A DNA stretch of 64,000 nucleotides from Bacillus sp. AFS088145 (GCF_002564465.1 NZ_NUUX01000013.1:132466-196465), one strand, 5' to 3'. Positions 36,066 through 45,824 are shown, counted from the first letter of the stretch. Numbers and translations are program-made. The notes: generated by a model not told the origin, from the sequence alone.

Positions 36066-39000
36066 TTAATTAAAACTTTTTTTCAATTCCTCTAATGTAA
36101 TTTTCCCAGTACTCTTGATTGGAGTAATTGAAGTAGGAAAATATGGATTTGTTGTCATAAAGTTCTTTTCAACAAAGCTGAAGTCTTTAATATCTACGAC
36201 TCCATCTTTGTTAAGATCTTCTTTTAAGTTCACACCTATTACTTTTGCTTTATTTGCGATAAGTTTCGCATCATAAATATCGATTACATTATCATCATTT
36301 ACATCACCAGCAGCAGTAGTAGCCATATTGATACTATAGTAATTCCCTTGTAATTCACCATCAATCTTTCTACTTAATTTTATTTTATTACTAAATGTGT
36401 AATGTCCTGGGATATTGACTACTAATGTATAGAGTTCCTCTGTCACAGGGATATCAGCAAAAACCATTTTTCCAATTTTTGATATGGTTGCTTTATATTT
36501 ATTACCCTTACTATCTACTAAAAATGCTTTTATTCCGATTGTTGAATAATCTAATTTAGTTCCAAGTTTAATTGCTTCACCGCGGAAATATCCTTCAGCG
36601 TAACTGTGTTTACTGATTAAATTAATACTATCAGCAAAAGTTTGCACGCTTGTCGTTTTACCTTCATTTGTTTTATAAGAGCTTTCAGTGGAATAGAAAG
36701 TAGCTTTTCCATAAAACCATAGATCATCAACGACTTTCATCGTAATATCTAAAAGATTAATAGAATTATTAAGTTTAATTGGTAGATTAGTTTTTGTATC
36801 AAACAGGTCCACACCATATGTGACCATGTCAGAATAAGTATCTGACTTTATTTCCGGTTTTGCTACACGGATTGTCCATTTATTTTTAGCTGCTAAATCT
36901 TTTAATTCTTGAGTTGGCTTGACATTCATTATTTTAAATAAATGAGGTACATCAATTGACGTTCTGGCACTCGTTAAGTCGATAGGATTATTTACTGAGA
37001 ATGTTGTTGTAAATTCTGTACCAAGTCCAACCGCTTGATTATTTCCTTTAATTTGTGCATATTGAGTTCCCTTCTTCATCATAATATATCGATCTAAATT
37101 AATATTTGAAGCGGTAGCATAGTCAAATGAAAATAAGTCAATAGTCGTTGGCTGATCATTGTATTCGTCTGGTAAAACACCAAACTTAAAGTCACCATTT
37201 TCATTTGGTACAAGATAATCAGTTGGAAAAGAATCGTCATCTTGATAAACAATTACATTGTTAGCTGCTTGTGTTATTGCATGCCCTTTACTCTTCAGGT
37301 ATTCAATTGTGTCATCATAAACTTTTCCATGTACCCAATAAGCTTTATAGTCTTTTCCATCATATTCTGATTTCTCAGTCGTTAAATCCGCGTTTGTTAA
37401 TTCATGAATACCAAATGTTTTATCATATGTTACTTTTGGTGCAGTATTATCAATAACCATATCATTATCGATTTTAAAGGTTTTACCAGTTGAATCCGTT
37501 CCTATAAACGAAATAATATATCTTCCTTCATCTAACATAGTGTATTCATCAGAAATAGGTTTCTTTGAATCACCAGTAAAACGTTTTACATCTCCACTAA
37601 ATGCATTACGGAGTGAGTATGGAGTATCAACAGCTAAACCATCTGCATTTATTGTTCCTACGAGTCCAATTGGATTACCATTTAAGTCTTTAATAATCAT
37701 ATCAATTGTTTTCAATGGACTTCTTAATTGGAATCTTGCTGGAGTATAAGGAACTAACCACGGATGGAAGACACTATAATCATTCGTAATTGCGTTTTGA
37801 TAGAAATCAACAAACTCTATCCCTCCGTCAGTATAACGAACGTGGAATGGTATTCTATAATCAGAAGTGTTGGATTCATTTCGAACATGAATATAACCTT
37901 GATAGTTACCAATTTCTGCATTCGATGGCAGAGTTAGTGTCGCTGAAATATTAATTGAACTATTACTATTTACTTCAAAAGTATTAGGCAGTCCAATAGA
38001 CACTTTATTTGCTTCTGCATTTTTAGATACACCATCAATTGTTAAGTATTCTACACTCGTAGTATATTTTTGATTTTGATTACTCAAGTTCGATACTTTG
38101 ATTGTAGTAGTTTTCGTTTTAGTTGCTGTAGAACTTGCAATGCTACCGTATGCGATAGATCCAGTAATATCATCAATTTCTTTTGGTGAACCAAATTCAT
38201 CAAGGGTCACTGTTTTATCTTGAACTTCTAGTAATGTCGTATTATGCACCGCTGCAAAAGCATCTATTCGACCCGCACCAACTTCATTGACATTATACGT
38301 ACGACCTTTTAATGGAACAGCGGTATTCATTAAGGTAGCTTTTACATCTGCAACAGTATAATTTGGATGAGATTGTAAAAGTAAAGCTGCAACCCCAGCA
38401 ACATGAGGTGTGGCCATCGAAGTTCCATCAAAATTTGCATATGCACTCGTATAATCAACGCCATCAGCAGGACTATTTATGTATTCTGGAATGGTAGAGA
38501 ATGTCGTAACGCCCGGAGCTACAACATCTGGTTTAATATCAAAATTATTTGATACTGGTCCACGTGAACTAAAATCAGCTAACACATCACCCGAAGACAT
38601 ATTTGATTGGAGATTTGATAATCTCACCGTAGAATCAGGATTTTCGTTTAATTTAGTAACTAGTTTATCTCCATCACTTTGTAGCATTTTAAATGAAGGT
38701 AAGTATCCAAGGTTCTCACCTAAGTAGTAAGGGATTTCCCCAGTTACGTTATTATAGATTAGAACAGCTACCGCACCTTTTTCATGTGCACGTTTAATTT
38801 TTTCATCAAACGTAAGAGTTCCGCGTGAAATTAGAGCTACTTTTCCAGTCAAATCCTTACCAGAGTAATCAGCTTCAGTACCTATCCCAACATTTACCAC
38901 ATGATAATCTTGATCAATAACCTTTAAATAATCTTTTCCCATACCATGTCCCAATAAAGTACTTGGTACTTTCGTATCACCTAAATTCGTTGTAACCGAA

Positions 39001-40190
39001 GGAACATCAGTCGGCACATCACTCGCCCCTACTGTAATTGCCAATGGTGAAGCACCTGGAGATCCAAGTGTTCCAGGATTCGGACCTGTATTACCTCCTG
39101 CAATTACTGTTACAACCCCCATTAAGGCAGCATTATTTATTGCCACTGAGGTAGCAGATAACGAATTGTTTTCGTCATTGCCTAAAGATAAATTAATAAC
39201 TTGCATACCATCTGCAACGGCTTTTTCAACTCCAGCAATAACCGATGAATCAGAACCTGATCCATAATGTCCTAATACACGGTAAACATTTAATTCAACT
39301 TTTGGAGCAACACCAGTCATAGCATAATCAACGGTATTTTCTGGATTTGCTGCAATCGTTCCAGAAACGTGTGTACCGTGATCTGTGTAAAAAGATCGCC
39401 CCTCTATAATTTCATCTTCACCAGACTTTTTCCAATCTTCTAGAGTTGTTTCCATCGGATCCGAGTCGTTATCAACAAAGTCATATCCACCTTTATATGC
39501 ATCTTTTAGGTCCGGATGATTGTAGTCTATTCCTGTATCGATTACACCAACTTTAATTCCCTGTCCGTTAATATTTTCATTATGTAGTTTATCAACACCT
39601 AAGAACGGCAATGGAGCTGGCAGTTCTTTTGAATTCGAAACGGGTTGGGCAATTGATTCACTTTTTGGAAGTTGTACAATATTATCTTTCCAAATTCGTT
39701 TTACAACACCTGTATCTAGCAAAGCATTGATTTGACTAGTAGGTATTGTCATGGCAACTCCATTAAAGACATTCTCGTAGGAACGGGTAATACTGTATGA
39801 TGATTTTGAATCTTTACTTTTAAACATTTCTTCCACTCGTTGCTTAAAGTATGCCTGTTCATCTTGTATTTTTTCTTTTTTAGATTTAGCATCTCGCGTA
39901 GAAACTGATGCTGCTGAGTCTTCAATTGGTGCTGTATTCAACTCAACAATAATTTTTGATTGAACATCGTTTGATGACGTTAAACTTGGATCAATAATAA
40001 ACCCATCTTCTGGTGTCAATCGATTTAAAGATTGTCGTTGCTCATCTGTAAGCCCCTTTATAATTGCTTCAGCAGAATTAGTGATCGCATAAGTCTTTTG
40101 ATGTGGTAATAAATACGTTGTCATAAAACTCGTTGCTAGGACTCCTGTTACCATTACATTTAAGATTTTTTTTGATTTCATTTTCTTCAT
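36066..40190 (-). CDS. Secreted S8 (subtilisin, Vpr-like) serine protease with C-terminal dockerin module, third intact member
   Basis: A 1374-residue precursor. A signal peptide (~1-36, ending TYA) precedes an I9-like propeptide (~75-175) and a subtilase domain with Asp218 (DTGID), His271 (DHGTHVSG) and Ser591 (DGTSMATP). A PA insert (~410-530) and beta-rich domains follow, with a dockerin pair at ~1295-1348 (DVNDDNVIDIYDA and DLNKDGVVDIKDF). It has the same plan as the 1003 and 5783 genes but is clearly more distant. AAGGAG lies 8 bases before the ATG. It shares upstream G-tract motifs with the giant protease, not with the other two dockerin proteases, which suggests a different mode of control. 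Confidence 0.93.
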   Translation of the reverse strand: MKKMKSKKILNVMVTGVLATSFMTTYLLPHQKTYAITNSAEAIIKGLTDEQRQSLNRLTPEDGFIIDPSLTSSNDVQSKIIVELNTAPIEDSAASVSTRDAKSKKEKIQDEQAYFKQRVEEMFKSKDSKSSYSITRSYENVFNGVAMTIPTSQINALLDTGVVKRIWKDNIVQLPKSESIAQPVSNSKELPAPLPFLGVDKLHNENINGQGIKVGVIDTGIDYNHPDLKDAYKGGYDFVDNDSDPMETTLEDWKKSGEDEIIEGRSFYTDHGTHVSGTIAANPENTVDYAMTGVAPKVELNVYRVLGHYGSGSDSSVIAGVEKAVADGMQVINLSLGNDENNSLSATSVAINNAALMGVVTVIAGGNTGPNPGTLGSPGASPLAITVGASDVPTDVPSVTTNLGDTKVPSTLLGHGMGKDYLKVIDQDYHVVNVGIGTEADYSGKDLTGKVALISRGTLTFDEKIKRAHEKGAVAVLIYNNVTGEIPYYLGENLGYLPSFKMLQSDGDKLVTKLNENPDSTVRLSNLQSNMSSGDVLADFSSRGPVSNNFDIKPDVVAPGVTTFSTIPEYINSPADGVDYTSAYANFDGTSMATPHVAGVAALLLQSHPNYTVADVKATLMNTAVPLKGRTYNVNEVGAGRIDAFAAVHNTTLLEVQDKTVTLDEFGSPKEIDDITGSIAYGSIASSTATKTKTTTIKVSNLSNQNQKYTTSVEYLTIDGVSKNAEANKVSIGLPNTFEVNSNSSINISATLTLPSNAEIGNYQGYIHVRNESNTSDYRIPFHVRYTDGGIEFVDFYQNAITNDYSVFHPWLVPYTPARFQLRSPLKTIDMIIKDLNGNPIGLVGTINADGLAVDTPYSLRNAFSGDVKRFTGDSKKPISDEYTMLDEGRYIISFIGTDSTGKTFKIDNDMVIDNTAPKVTYDKTFGIHELTNADLTTEKSEYDGKDYKAYWVHGKVYDDTIEYLKSKGHAITQAANNVIVYQDDDSFPTDYLVPNENGDFKFGVLPDEYNDQPTTIDLFSFDYATASNINLDRYIMMKKGTQYAQIKGNNQAVGLGTEFTTTFSVNNPIDLTSARTSIDVPHLFKIMNVKPTQELKDLAAKNKWTIRVAKPEIKSDTYSDMVTYGVDLFDTKTNLPIKLNNSINLLDITMKVVDDLWFYGKATFYSTESSYKTNEGKTTSVQTFADSINLISKHSYAEGYFRGEAIKLGTKLDYSTIGIKAFLVDSKGNKYKATISKIGKMVFADIPVTEELYTLVVNIPGHYTFSNKIKLSRKIDGELQGNYYSINMATTAAGDVNDDNVIDIYDAKLIANKAKVIGVNLKEDLNKDGVVDIKDFSFVEKNFMTTNPYFPTSITPIKSTGKITLEELKKSFN

Positions 40191-40506
40191 CCAAAAGCTC
40201 CTTTTCTTTGAATAAACTCATTAGTTTAAAAATTAAAAAACTCCTTACTACCCTGCTATTTTATTAATTTATAAAAATATCAAATTGGAATTTCCCAAAG
40301 GCCAATTTGATATTAAATAACTGTAGAGAAAATACTGTTCGATTGAGTATCATTTTATTAGCAAAAATTGAAGAACCCATATTGTTGTTGAATTTAATGA
40401 ATTAAGGAGAAAGATTACTAGTATTAAAGGATCGTTTTAGAAGTAAAGAGATTAATTAATATGGACTAGTACTTGATTCAAATTCTAAATGCGTGTGGAA
40501 ATTTAG

Positions 40507-40520
40507 TAAATTGGGGGAAT
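40507..40520. promoter_or_regulatory. G-tract motif, proximal copy before the third S8-dockerin gene
   Basis: Part of the exact 16-base match AGTAAATTGGGGGAAT shared with the region before the giant protease. It lies 317 bases before the start codon. The flanking 40191-40950 stretch has no gene. Confidence 0.45.
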
Positions 40521-40687
40521 GCTCCGTTTTGAATAATGAATGAGGTACATAATTTCAGACATTTTTTTTAAGAAATTGTCGAATTTTATAATAAAAAACA
40601 GAAATTAGTAAGGAATCCTGAAAAGAATTTAATAAATATGAATAACAATTAACTAAAATTAATTTGATAAATGTGAGTATCCTAAAA

Positions 40688-40699
40688 TCTGGGGGAAAT
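40688..40699. promoter_or_regulatory. G-tract motif, distal copy before the third S8-dockerin gene
   Basis: TCTGGGGGAAAT, 178 bases upstream of the proximal copy. The paired layout mirrors that at 34520 and 34682. Confidence 0.35.
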
Positions 40700-40954
40700 A
40701 GTGGTTTTTAAGGATTTTTGTTCAAAATTAAACGTAAATTGTCTCGTAAATTAAAAAAAAATTATAAACAGATAAGAAAATATTTATTGTTCGACATTTG
40801 AAGAGAATATGTCTGATTTGTTTTGGAGGTGTCGTTAATGCTAAAAATAGACTAACGCCAAAATAAAATAGAATAATCTTCCAATTAAAGTCCACACAAA
40901 TATCCTCATGATGAGAACGAATAATTATTAGTAACCGAGTTTACTACCACCAAT

Positions 40955-40988
40955 AAAAAAAGAATCTTCAATTTTAGATTCTTTTTTT
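40955..40988. terminator. Bidirectional-type terminator at 40.97 kb
   Basis: AAAAAAAGAATCT and AGATTCTTTTTTT are perfect arms around an 8-base loop. No gene ends directly beside it on the left (the third S8 gene starts 760 bases away). It may serve transcripts from the enoyl-CoA hydratase gene or mark a lost gene. Confidence 0.75.
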
Positions 40989-41062
40989 GCTGTTCATTAA
41001 ACTATACTGCCCTATAGTATTTTCATGAAAGTAAAATGAAAATACTTTGAAATTCTATCAAA

Positions 41063-41092
41063 AAGAAGTAGCAAATGCATCTGCCGCTTCTA
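41063..41092 (-). terminator. Terminator of the enoyl-CoA hydratase gene
   Basis: AGAAGTAGCA and TGCCGCTTCT pair with two non-Watson-Crick positions, and TTTTTGATAG follows on the minus strand, 12 bases past the stop at 41104. Confidence 0.55.
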
Positions 41093-41103
41093 ACTTTTTG
41101 TTT

Positions 41104-41892
41104 TTATTTTTTCACATAATCAGCTTCGCGTTTTTCCAGAAAAGCTGATATCCCTTCTTTTCCCTCATTACTACTTGCTCTCTCAACAATCATTAAGGAC
41201 TCCATACTCATTTGGGACTCAAGCGTTTCTTGAAGAGAGTGATAAAGTAACTTCTTCGTTACTCCAAACGCATTCATTGGTCCATTTGCTAGTTTTGCAG
41301 CTAAATCAAGGACAAAAGGCATTAATTTATCGTTCGAAAATACATCATTTACAATTCCCCATTCTTTAGCCTCTTTTGCTTCCAATGGTCGATTGGTATA
41401 CAATAATTCAAGAGCACGTCTTACCCCGACAAGACGTGGCAAGAAATAACTTCCTGCTCCATCCGGTGTTAAACCAATTTTGTTATAAGCCGTAACAAAT
41501 TTTGAATCCTCAGAAGCATAGACTAGATCGCAAGCACATGCTAGACTCATTCCTCCACCGGCTGCTACTCCATTAACTGCTGCAATCATTGGTTTATTCA
41601 TTCTAGCAAAATATGAAATAGCTTGATGAAAATACCCTGTTACAATTTTCAGATGAGAGCCAATTTCGTCCCCTTCATTCGCAAAACTTTTTAAATCTCC
41701 ACCAACTGAAAACTTATTTCCAGCTCCCGTCAGAACGACTGCCCGTATTTTTTCGCTTTCTGAACAAAAAACTGCGACCTCCATTAATTCCTTTGCCATT
41801 TGCAAATCAATTGCATTCCCTGCTTCTTGGTGACTTAATGTAATAATCCCAACATATTTTTCAATGTATAGGTGTACATAGTTATTTTTCAA
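41104..41892 (-). CDS. Enoyl-CoA hydratase/isomerase, PaaG-like
   Basis: 262 residues starting at TTG (41892), with GGGAGGG 7 bases upstream. The crotonase fold signature is present (GVAAGGGMSLACACDL and the oxyanion glycines), but the two hydratase glutamates are replaced: Ser in GGGMSLA and Asn/Lys before IGLTPD. The segment IGLTPDGAGSYFLPRLVG resembles PaaG and delta3-delta2 enoyl-CoA isomerases, which use an Asp. It is therefore more likely an isomerase than a plain hydratase. It stands apart from the main acyl-CoA cluster, downstream of a LysR gene on the same strand. Confidence 0.85.
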   Translation of the reverse strand: MKNNYVHLYIEKYVGIITLSHQEAGNAIDLQMAKELMEVAVFCSESEKIRAVVLTGAGNKFSVGGDLKSFANEGDEIGSHLKIVTGYFHQAISYFARMNKPMIAAVNGVAAGGGMSLACACDLVYASEDSKFVTAYNKIGLTPDGAGSYFLPRLVGVRRALELLYTNRPLEAKEAKEWGIVNDVFSNDKLMPFVLDLAAKLANGPMNAFGVTKKLLYHSLQETLESQMSMESLMIVERASSNEGKEGISAFLEKREADYVKK

Positions 41893-42116
41893 TGATAATC
41901 CCTCCCATTCTTACTTTCTTAATAAAATCTAATCCTCAACTATCAATTTATCTAAATAAAGAACTTATAACACCCTCTTTATATTCGTTAGCATGATTAA
42001 TAATCCTGCCCCATTAGTTAAATAAAAAAAGATCCGCTTCTTACCAAAACTAACAAAAAATAGTTAACTATATTACTAACCTGTGTTAAAAATAAGTACA
42101 ATCATTAACTAAAAAA

Positions 42117-43034
42117 TTATTTAAAGTCCTTACTTTGGACTTCTGTCTTTAAATATTTCATAAAAGTTTTAGCCGTTTTAGTAAAATGATTACTTTTTGA
42201 TCGAACGATTCCAATTTTATATGAAGATGGGAAACTAGTTATTTCTAACGGAATGATGTCTCCGCTTTTAACATAATGATTATTTTTTAATGCTATTTCT
42301 GAAATAAAACTGAATGCTAGTCCATTAGCAACAGACTTATATATAATTTCATAATTGTTTGTTGTAAATAAGATACTGATTGGTACGTAGTTTGTTTTAA
42401 ACTCATTAATAAATGATTTACATAAATCACGATTATCATCATAGATCACAAATGGTTGGTCAATTAATTCATATGGTGTAATTGAGCGACTGTTAGCAAA
42501 TGGTGAATGTTTACCCACTATAATTTTCAATTTTGATATGATTAGTTTTTCAAATATAAAATCATTTTCAATCCATATTTTAGGATAAACGAAAGGAATT
42601 ATCCCTAAATCAATTTTATTTTGCTTGAGTTCTTCTCTTATTTCCTGGTTACTTTTTTCCATTATATTAATCTTTACGTGTGGGAAATCATTCTTAAATA
42701 AAGTGATCGTTTTTGTTAAGAGAGTTGAGACGATATTTGGACTTGCTGAAATTCTTAATTCTTCGTTCCATACTGAGTGCTTCGAATAAACATCATCTTT
42801 TATCTCCTGAATTTTTACTAATATTTCATTTGCCTTTTTGATAATAGATTCCCCTTCATCTGTTATAACTGTACCGTTTCTAGAGCGTCTAAATAATTTA
42901 ATTCCTAACTCTTTCTCTAAATTTGCGATGGATCGACTAATAGTTGATTGAGTGACAAAGAGATTTTGTGAAGCCATATAAAAAGATTTCGTTTTAGCAA
43001 CTTCGACTATATGAGTAAATTGTTCTATATTCAT
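42117..43034 (-). CDS. LysR-family transcriptional regulator divergent from the amine oxidase gene
   Basis: 305 residues. The HTH is at ~1-60 (ASQNLFVTQSTISRSIANLE) and the effector domain at ~92-300. It is divergent from the amine oxidase/EamA pair, with a 15-bp-arm dyad between them at 43062-43105, the classic layout of a LysR regulator and its target. The enoyl-CoA hydratase at 41104 lies downstream on the same strand, 225 bases away. The ribosome binding site is weak (TGGGG). Confidence 0.9.
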   Translation of the reverse strand: MNIEQFTHIVEVAKTKSFYMASQNLFVTQSTISRSIANLEKELGIKLFRRSRNGTVITDEGESIIKKANEILVKIQEIKDDVYSKHSVWNEELRISASPNIVSTLLTKTITLFKNDFPHVKINIMEKSNQEIREELKQNKIDLGIIPFVYPKIWIENDFIFEKLIISKLKIIVGKHSPFANSRSITPYELIDQPFVIYDDNRDLCKSFINEFKTNYVPISILFTTNNYEIIYKSVANGLAFSFISEIALKNNHYVKSGDIIPLEITSFPSSYKIGIVRSKSNHFTKTAKTFMKYLKTEVQSKDFK

Positions 43035-43061
43035 TGTCTATACCCCAATTAGATGATTTTT

Positions 43062-43105
43062 TATCAAGTAAGTATGATTATTACCAATTATACTTACTTG
43101 ATAAT
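43062..43105. promoter_or_regulatory. Large perfect dyad between the LysR and amine oxidase genes
   Basis: Arms TTATCAAGTAAGTAT and ATACTTACTTGATAA are perfectly complementary over 15 bp with a 14-base centre. It starts 28 bases before the LysR start and lies ~250 bases before the amine oxidase. This is the most likely operator of the divergent unit; a transcribed hairpin is the alternative. Confidence 0.65.
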
Positions 43106-43318
43106 TGTATGTAGAATTTAGTTAATTCATTTATTCTGAAACTCAAAGACTATTATTTCAAGAATAACTTGAAAATTAATCTATACGAGGTGATTCATTT
43201 TAAAAAAAATAGAATTTGTATTGATGAAAAATAGTTAAAAGTGAATCATGAATCAACTTAGAAAAGTAGTAGCTCCAACTTTCAAATTAAACGATTAATT
43301 TTACATGGAGGGATTATT

Positions 43319-43381
43319 TTGAATAAAAAGGTACAGTCAATTTTCGATAGATGGGATGATACTAATGGTCAAAATCGTTAA
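43319..43381 (+). CDS. Possible 20-codon leader peptide overlapping the amine oxidase start
   Basis: A TTG codon preceded by a strong GGAGGG at 7 bases opens a frame reading NKKVQSIFDRWDDTNGQNR, which ends at TAA (43379-43381), 17 bases beyond the amine oxidase ATG. The amine oxidase itself has only a poor ribosome binding site, so translational coupling through this leader would make sense. It could equally be a vestige of a different start. Confidence 0.35.
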   Translation: MNKKVQSIFDRWDDTNGQNR

Positions 43382-44711
43382 TGATTCCAAAGAAATATAT
43401 GATGTCATCATCATTGGTGCAGGATTTGCAGGAATCACAGCTTCTCGCGAACTAAGCAATCGAGGTTTTAAAACCTTAATCCTTGAAGGACGAGATCGTA
43501 TTGGTGGTCGAACATGGACTGAAAAGCGATTAGGTAGAGATCTTGAATTAGGAGGTACTTGGGTTCACTGGAGTCAGCCCCATGTATGGACAGAGATTAT
43601 GCGTTACGGTCTTGAACTTACCCCATCTCCTTCCCAGGAAGTAGCTTATTGGTTTGAAAATGGAAAGCTAAAAAAAGGTACAAAGCTTGAATTTTTTCAA
43701 CTGATAGGTGATGCACTAACAAGTTTTTTAGAAGAAAGTCGTTTGCATATCCCTCTTCCTTACTTGCCGCTTACTTCATCAACTATGGAAGAAATTGATA
43801 AACAATCTGTAGATGATCGTTTAGATGAACTAAATCTTGACAAAGTAGTGTATGACAATTTAAAGAATTTCTTAGAAGCGTGTTTTAATGGTCCAACGGA
43901 TGTTGCTGCATATAGTACACTACTTCATTGGTATTCTCTTTCTATGCATGATTTAAAAACTTTGTTTGAAACGATCGCTAAATTCAAATTGGTCGAAGGC
44001 ACTAAATCGCTTATTGACTCAATAGCATCTGACTCCTCAGCGGACATCCAGTTTAATAAGACTGTAACTCTCGTTGAACAAATAGGTGATGTATATAAGG
44101 TAAATACTGTTGATAGTGTTGAGTATAAGGCAAAAACTGTCATCACCACACTGCCTATCAATATCTTAAATAAAATCGAATTTAAACCAGCACTTTCTAA
44201 ACTAAAGCAACTGGCTGCAATTGAAGGGCAAACAAGTAAAGGTATTAAATTTTTTGCAAAACTTAGAGGGAAGTATGAACCATTTTCGGCCTATGCCCCT
44301 TCTGGTAGTCCAATAAATATTTGTAATTATGAATATGATTTAGATGGTGACAGCATAATTGTTGGATTTGGATCAGACGCTTCTCGGATCAATCCAAACG
44401 ACTTGCCTGCGATTCAGAATGAAGTTCGTCGATGGATTCCAGAAGCAGAAGTTTTAGAATGTACTGGACATGACTGGGTTGCAGACGAATTCTCTGGTCA
44501 GACATGGAACATGCAAAAACGTAATCAAAAAACTCGTTATATGGCTGAATTACAACGACCAGAACAAGGCGTTTTCTTATCAGGTTGCGATTATGCAAAT
44601 GGTTGGCCAGGTATGATGGACGGCGCAATTGAAAGTGGTCTAGTTGTTAGCCGAAAAGTTCAAGAATATTTAAATTTGAGATCTGCTAAAATGATTAATT
44701 TAATCAATTAA
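43365..44711 (+). CDS. Flavin-containing monoamine oxidase
   Basis: 448 residues from the ATG at 43365 (the frame also has an ATG at 43356). The N-terminal FAD motif is VIIIGAGFAGITASREL with GGRTWTE-type continuation (RIGGRTW). The C-terminal flavin motif is GCDYANGWPGMMDGAIESG. It should oxidise a primary or secondary amine to an aldehyde with release of ammonia and hydrogen peroxide. The aldehyde dehydrogenase at 45911 could take up the product. The poor ribosome binding site before the ATG contrasts with the strong one before the leader frame at 43319. Confidence 0.9.
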   Translation: MVKIVNDSKEIYDVIIIGAGFAGITASRELSNRGFKTLILEGRDRIGGRTWTEKRLGRDLELGGTWVHWSQPHVWTEIMRYGLELTPSPSQEVAYWFENGKLKKGTKLEFFQLIGDALTSFLEESRLHIPLPYLPLTSSTMEEIDKQSVDDRLDELNLDKVVYDNLKNFLEACFNGPTDVAAYSTLLHWYSLSMHDLKTLFETIAKFKLVEGTKSLIDSIASDSSADIQFNKTVTLVEQIGDVYKVNTVDSVEYKAKTVITTLPINILNKIEFKPALSKLKQLAAIEGQTSKGIKFFAKLRGKYEPFSAYAPSGSPINICNYEYDLDGDSIIVGFGSDASRINPNDLPAIQNEVRRWIPEAEVLECTGHDWVADEFSGQTWNMQKRNQKTRYMAELQRPEQGVFLSGCDYANGWPGMMDGAIESGLVVSRKVQEYLNLRSAKMINLIN

Positions 44712-44767
44712 AGTTAATTGATTTCCCAAATATCTAAGATGCTCATTTTGAACTATGGAGGGTATTA

Positions 44768-45694
44768 ATGGCAAAAGCATATTTTTTTCTTATATTAGTT
44801 CAATTTTGCTATGCAGTTCCACTAGTTATTAGTCAAGTTGCTCTTGAACAAATACCAATCTTTTTATTCACTGAAATTAGTTTTATTGCAGGTTTTATTT
44901 TCTTACTTCCCTTCTCATTGAAGAAAGAGAAAGTGAATTGGATTAAACTAGGAAAAAACAATTATGGTAAGTTACTTATTCAAGGGTTTTTAATAAATAT
45001 TTTACTAAACATTTTTTTACTTTTTGGAATTAGTCATACTAGTGCAACCGCCACCGGGATCATTAATAGTTCTACTCCTGCTGTCATTTTAATCCTATCA
45101 TTCTTCATTTTACGTGAACGTATTAAAGCACATTCTATCTTGTCTATCTTATTTGCGATTGTAGCTGTTACTTTACAATCCTTTATTAGTCTAGGACATA
45201 GTCCGAAAACCTCATTATTAGGTAATCTATTTATCTTTCTGGCTGTACTCACTCAATCATTTTTTGTTGTTTATTCGAAAAAATTTGCAGCAGATGTACC
45301 TCCGATTACGACAGCAACGATTGTAACTTTAGTCGGTTTAATCTTATTTTTACCTCTTGCAATGATGGATGGATATAAATTAAATTGGGCAGCCATTTCC
45401 GCTTCAAATTGGTGGATTGATATAATCTATGGTGTAGTTGGAAATGCTTTGGCTCTCATTTTATATTACACCGCAATTAAAAGAGTACACGCTAAAACTG
45501 TTGGTATATTTGGAGGTCTCCTACCTATCTTAACGACGATTACAGCATTAGTAGCTCTTGGAGAACCTTTTAGCTTAACGCTGATCGTTTCCCTTTTCTG
45601 TATTCTCATTTCAATCGGTATTGCTGTATTAGGTGAGAGAAATAAAAAGGAAGAAATCTCTTTAAGTGCATATGGTGAAATACCTCTAAAATAG
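44768..45694 (+). CDS. EamA/DMT-family transporter
   Basis: 308 residues with ten predicted membrane helices in two EamA halves, for example SATATGIINSSTPAVILILSF in the first and VHAKTVGIFGGLLPILTTI in the second. GGAGGG lies 6 bases before the ATG. It follows the amine oxidase by 56 bases and is likely co-transcribed. Family members mostly export amino acids, amines or metabolites, so it may move the amine or its product. Confidence 0.87.
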   Translation: MAKAYFFLILVQFCYAVPLVISQVALEQIPIFLFTEISFIAGFIFLLPFSLKKEKVNWIKLGKNNYGKLLIQGFLINILLNIFLLFGISHTSATATGIINSSTPAVILILSFFILRERIKAHSILSILFAIVAVTLQSFISLGHSPKTSLLGNLFIFLAVLTQSFFVVYSKKFAADVPPITTATIVTLVGLILFLPLAMMDGYKLNWAAISASNWWIDIIYGVVGNALALILYYTAIKRVHAKTVGIFGGLLPILTTITALVALGEPFSLTLIVSLFCILISIGIAVLGERNKKEEISLSAYGEIPLK

Positions 45695-45796
45695 AATAAA
45701 CTGATTAATTTACTAGTTTACACGAAATGCTAGTGATCATAGTAAACAGTTAAATTTTCTGAACAACTCTCTAAAACATTTTCATAAACTAGAAGC

Positions 45797-45824
45797 GGCA
45801 GCAGGCCAAGTTCGGCCAGCTGCC
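45797..45824. terminator. Terminator between EamA and aldehyde dehydrogenase genes
   Basis: GGCAGCAGGCC and GGCCAGCTGCC pair with one mismatch around AAGTTC. It is strong and GC-rich but lacks a long T tract; it serves the convergent genes on both sides. Confidence 0.6.
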
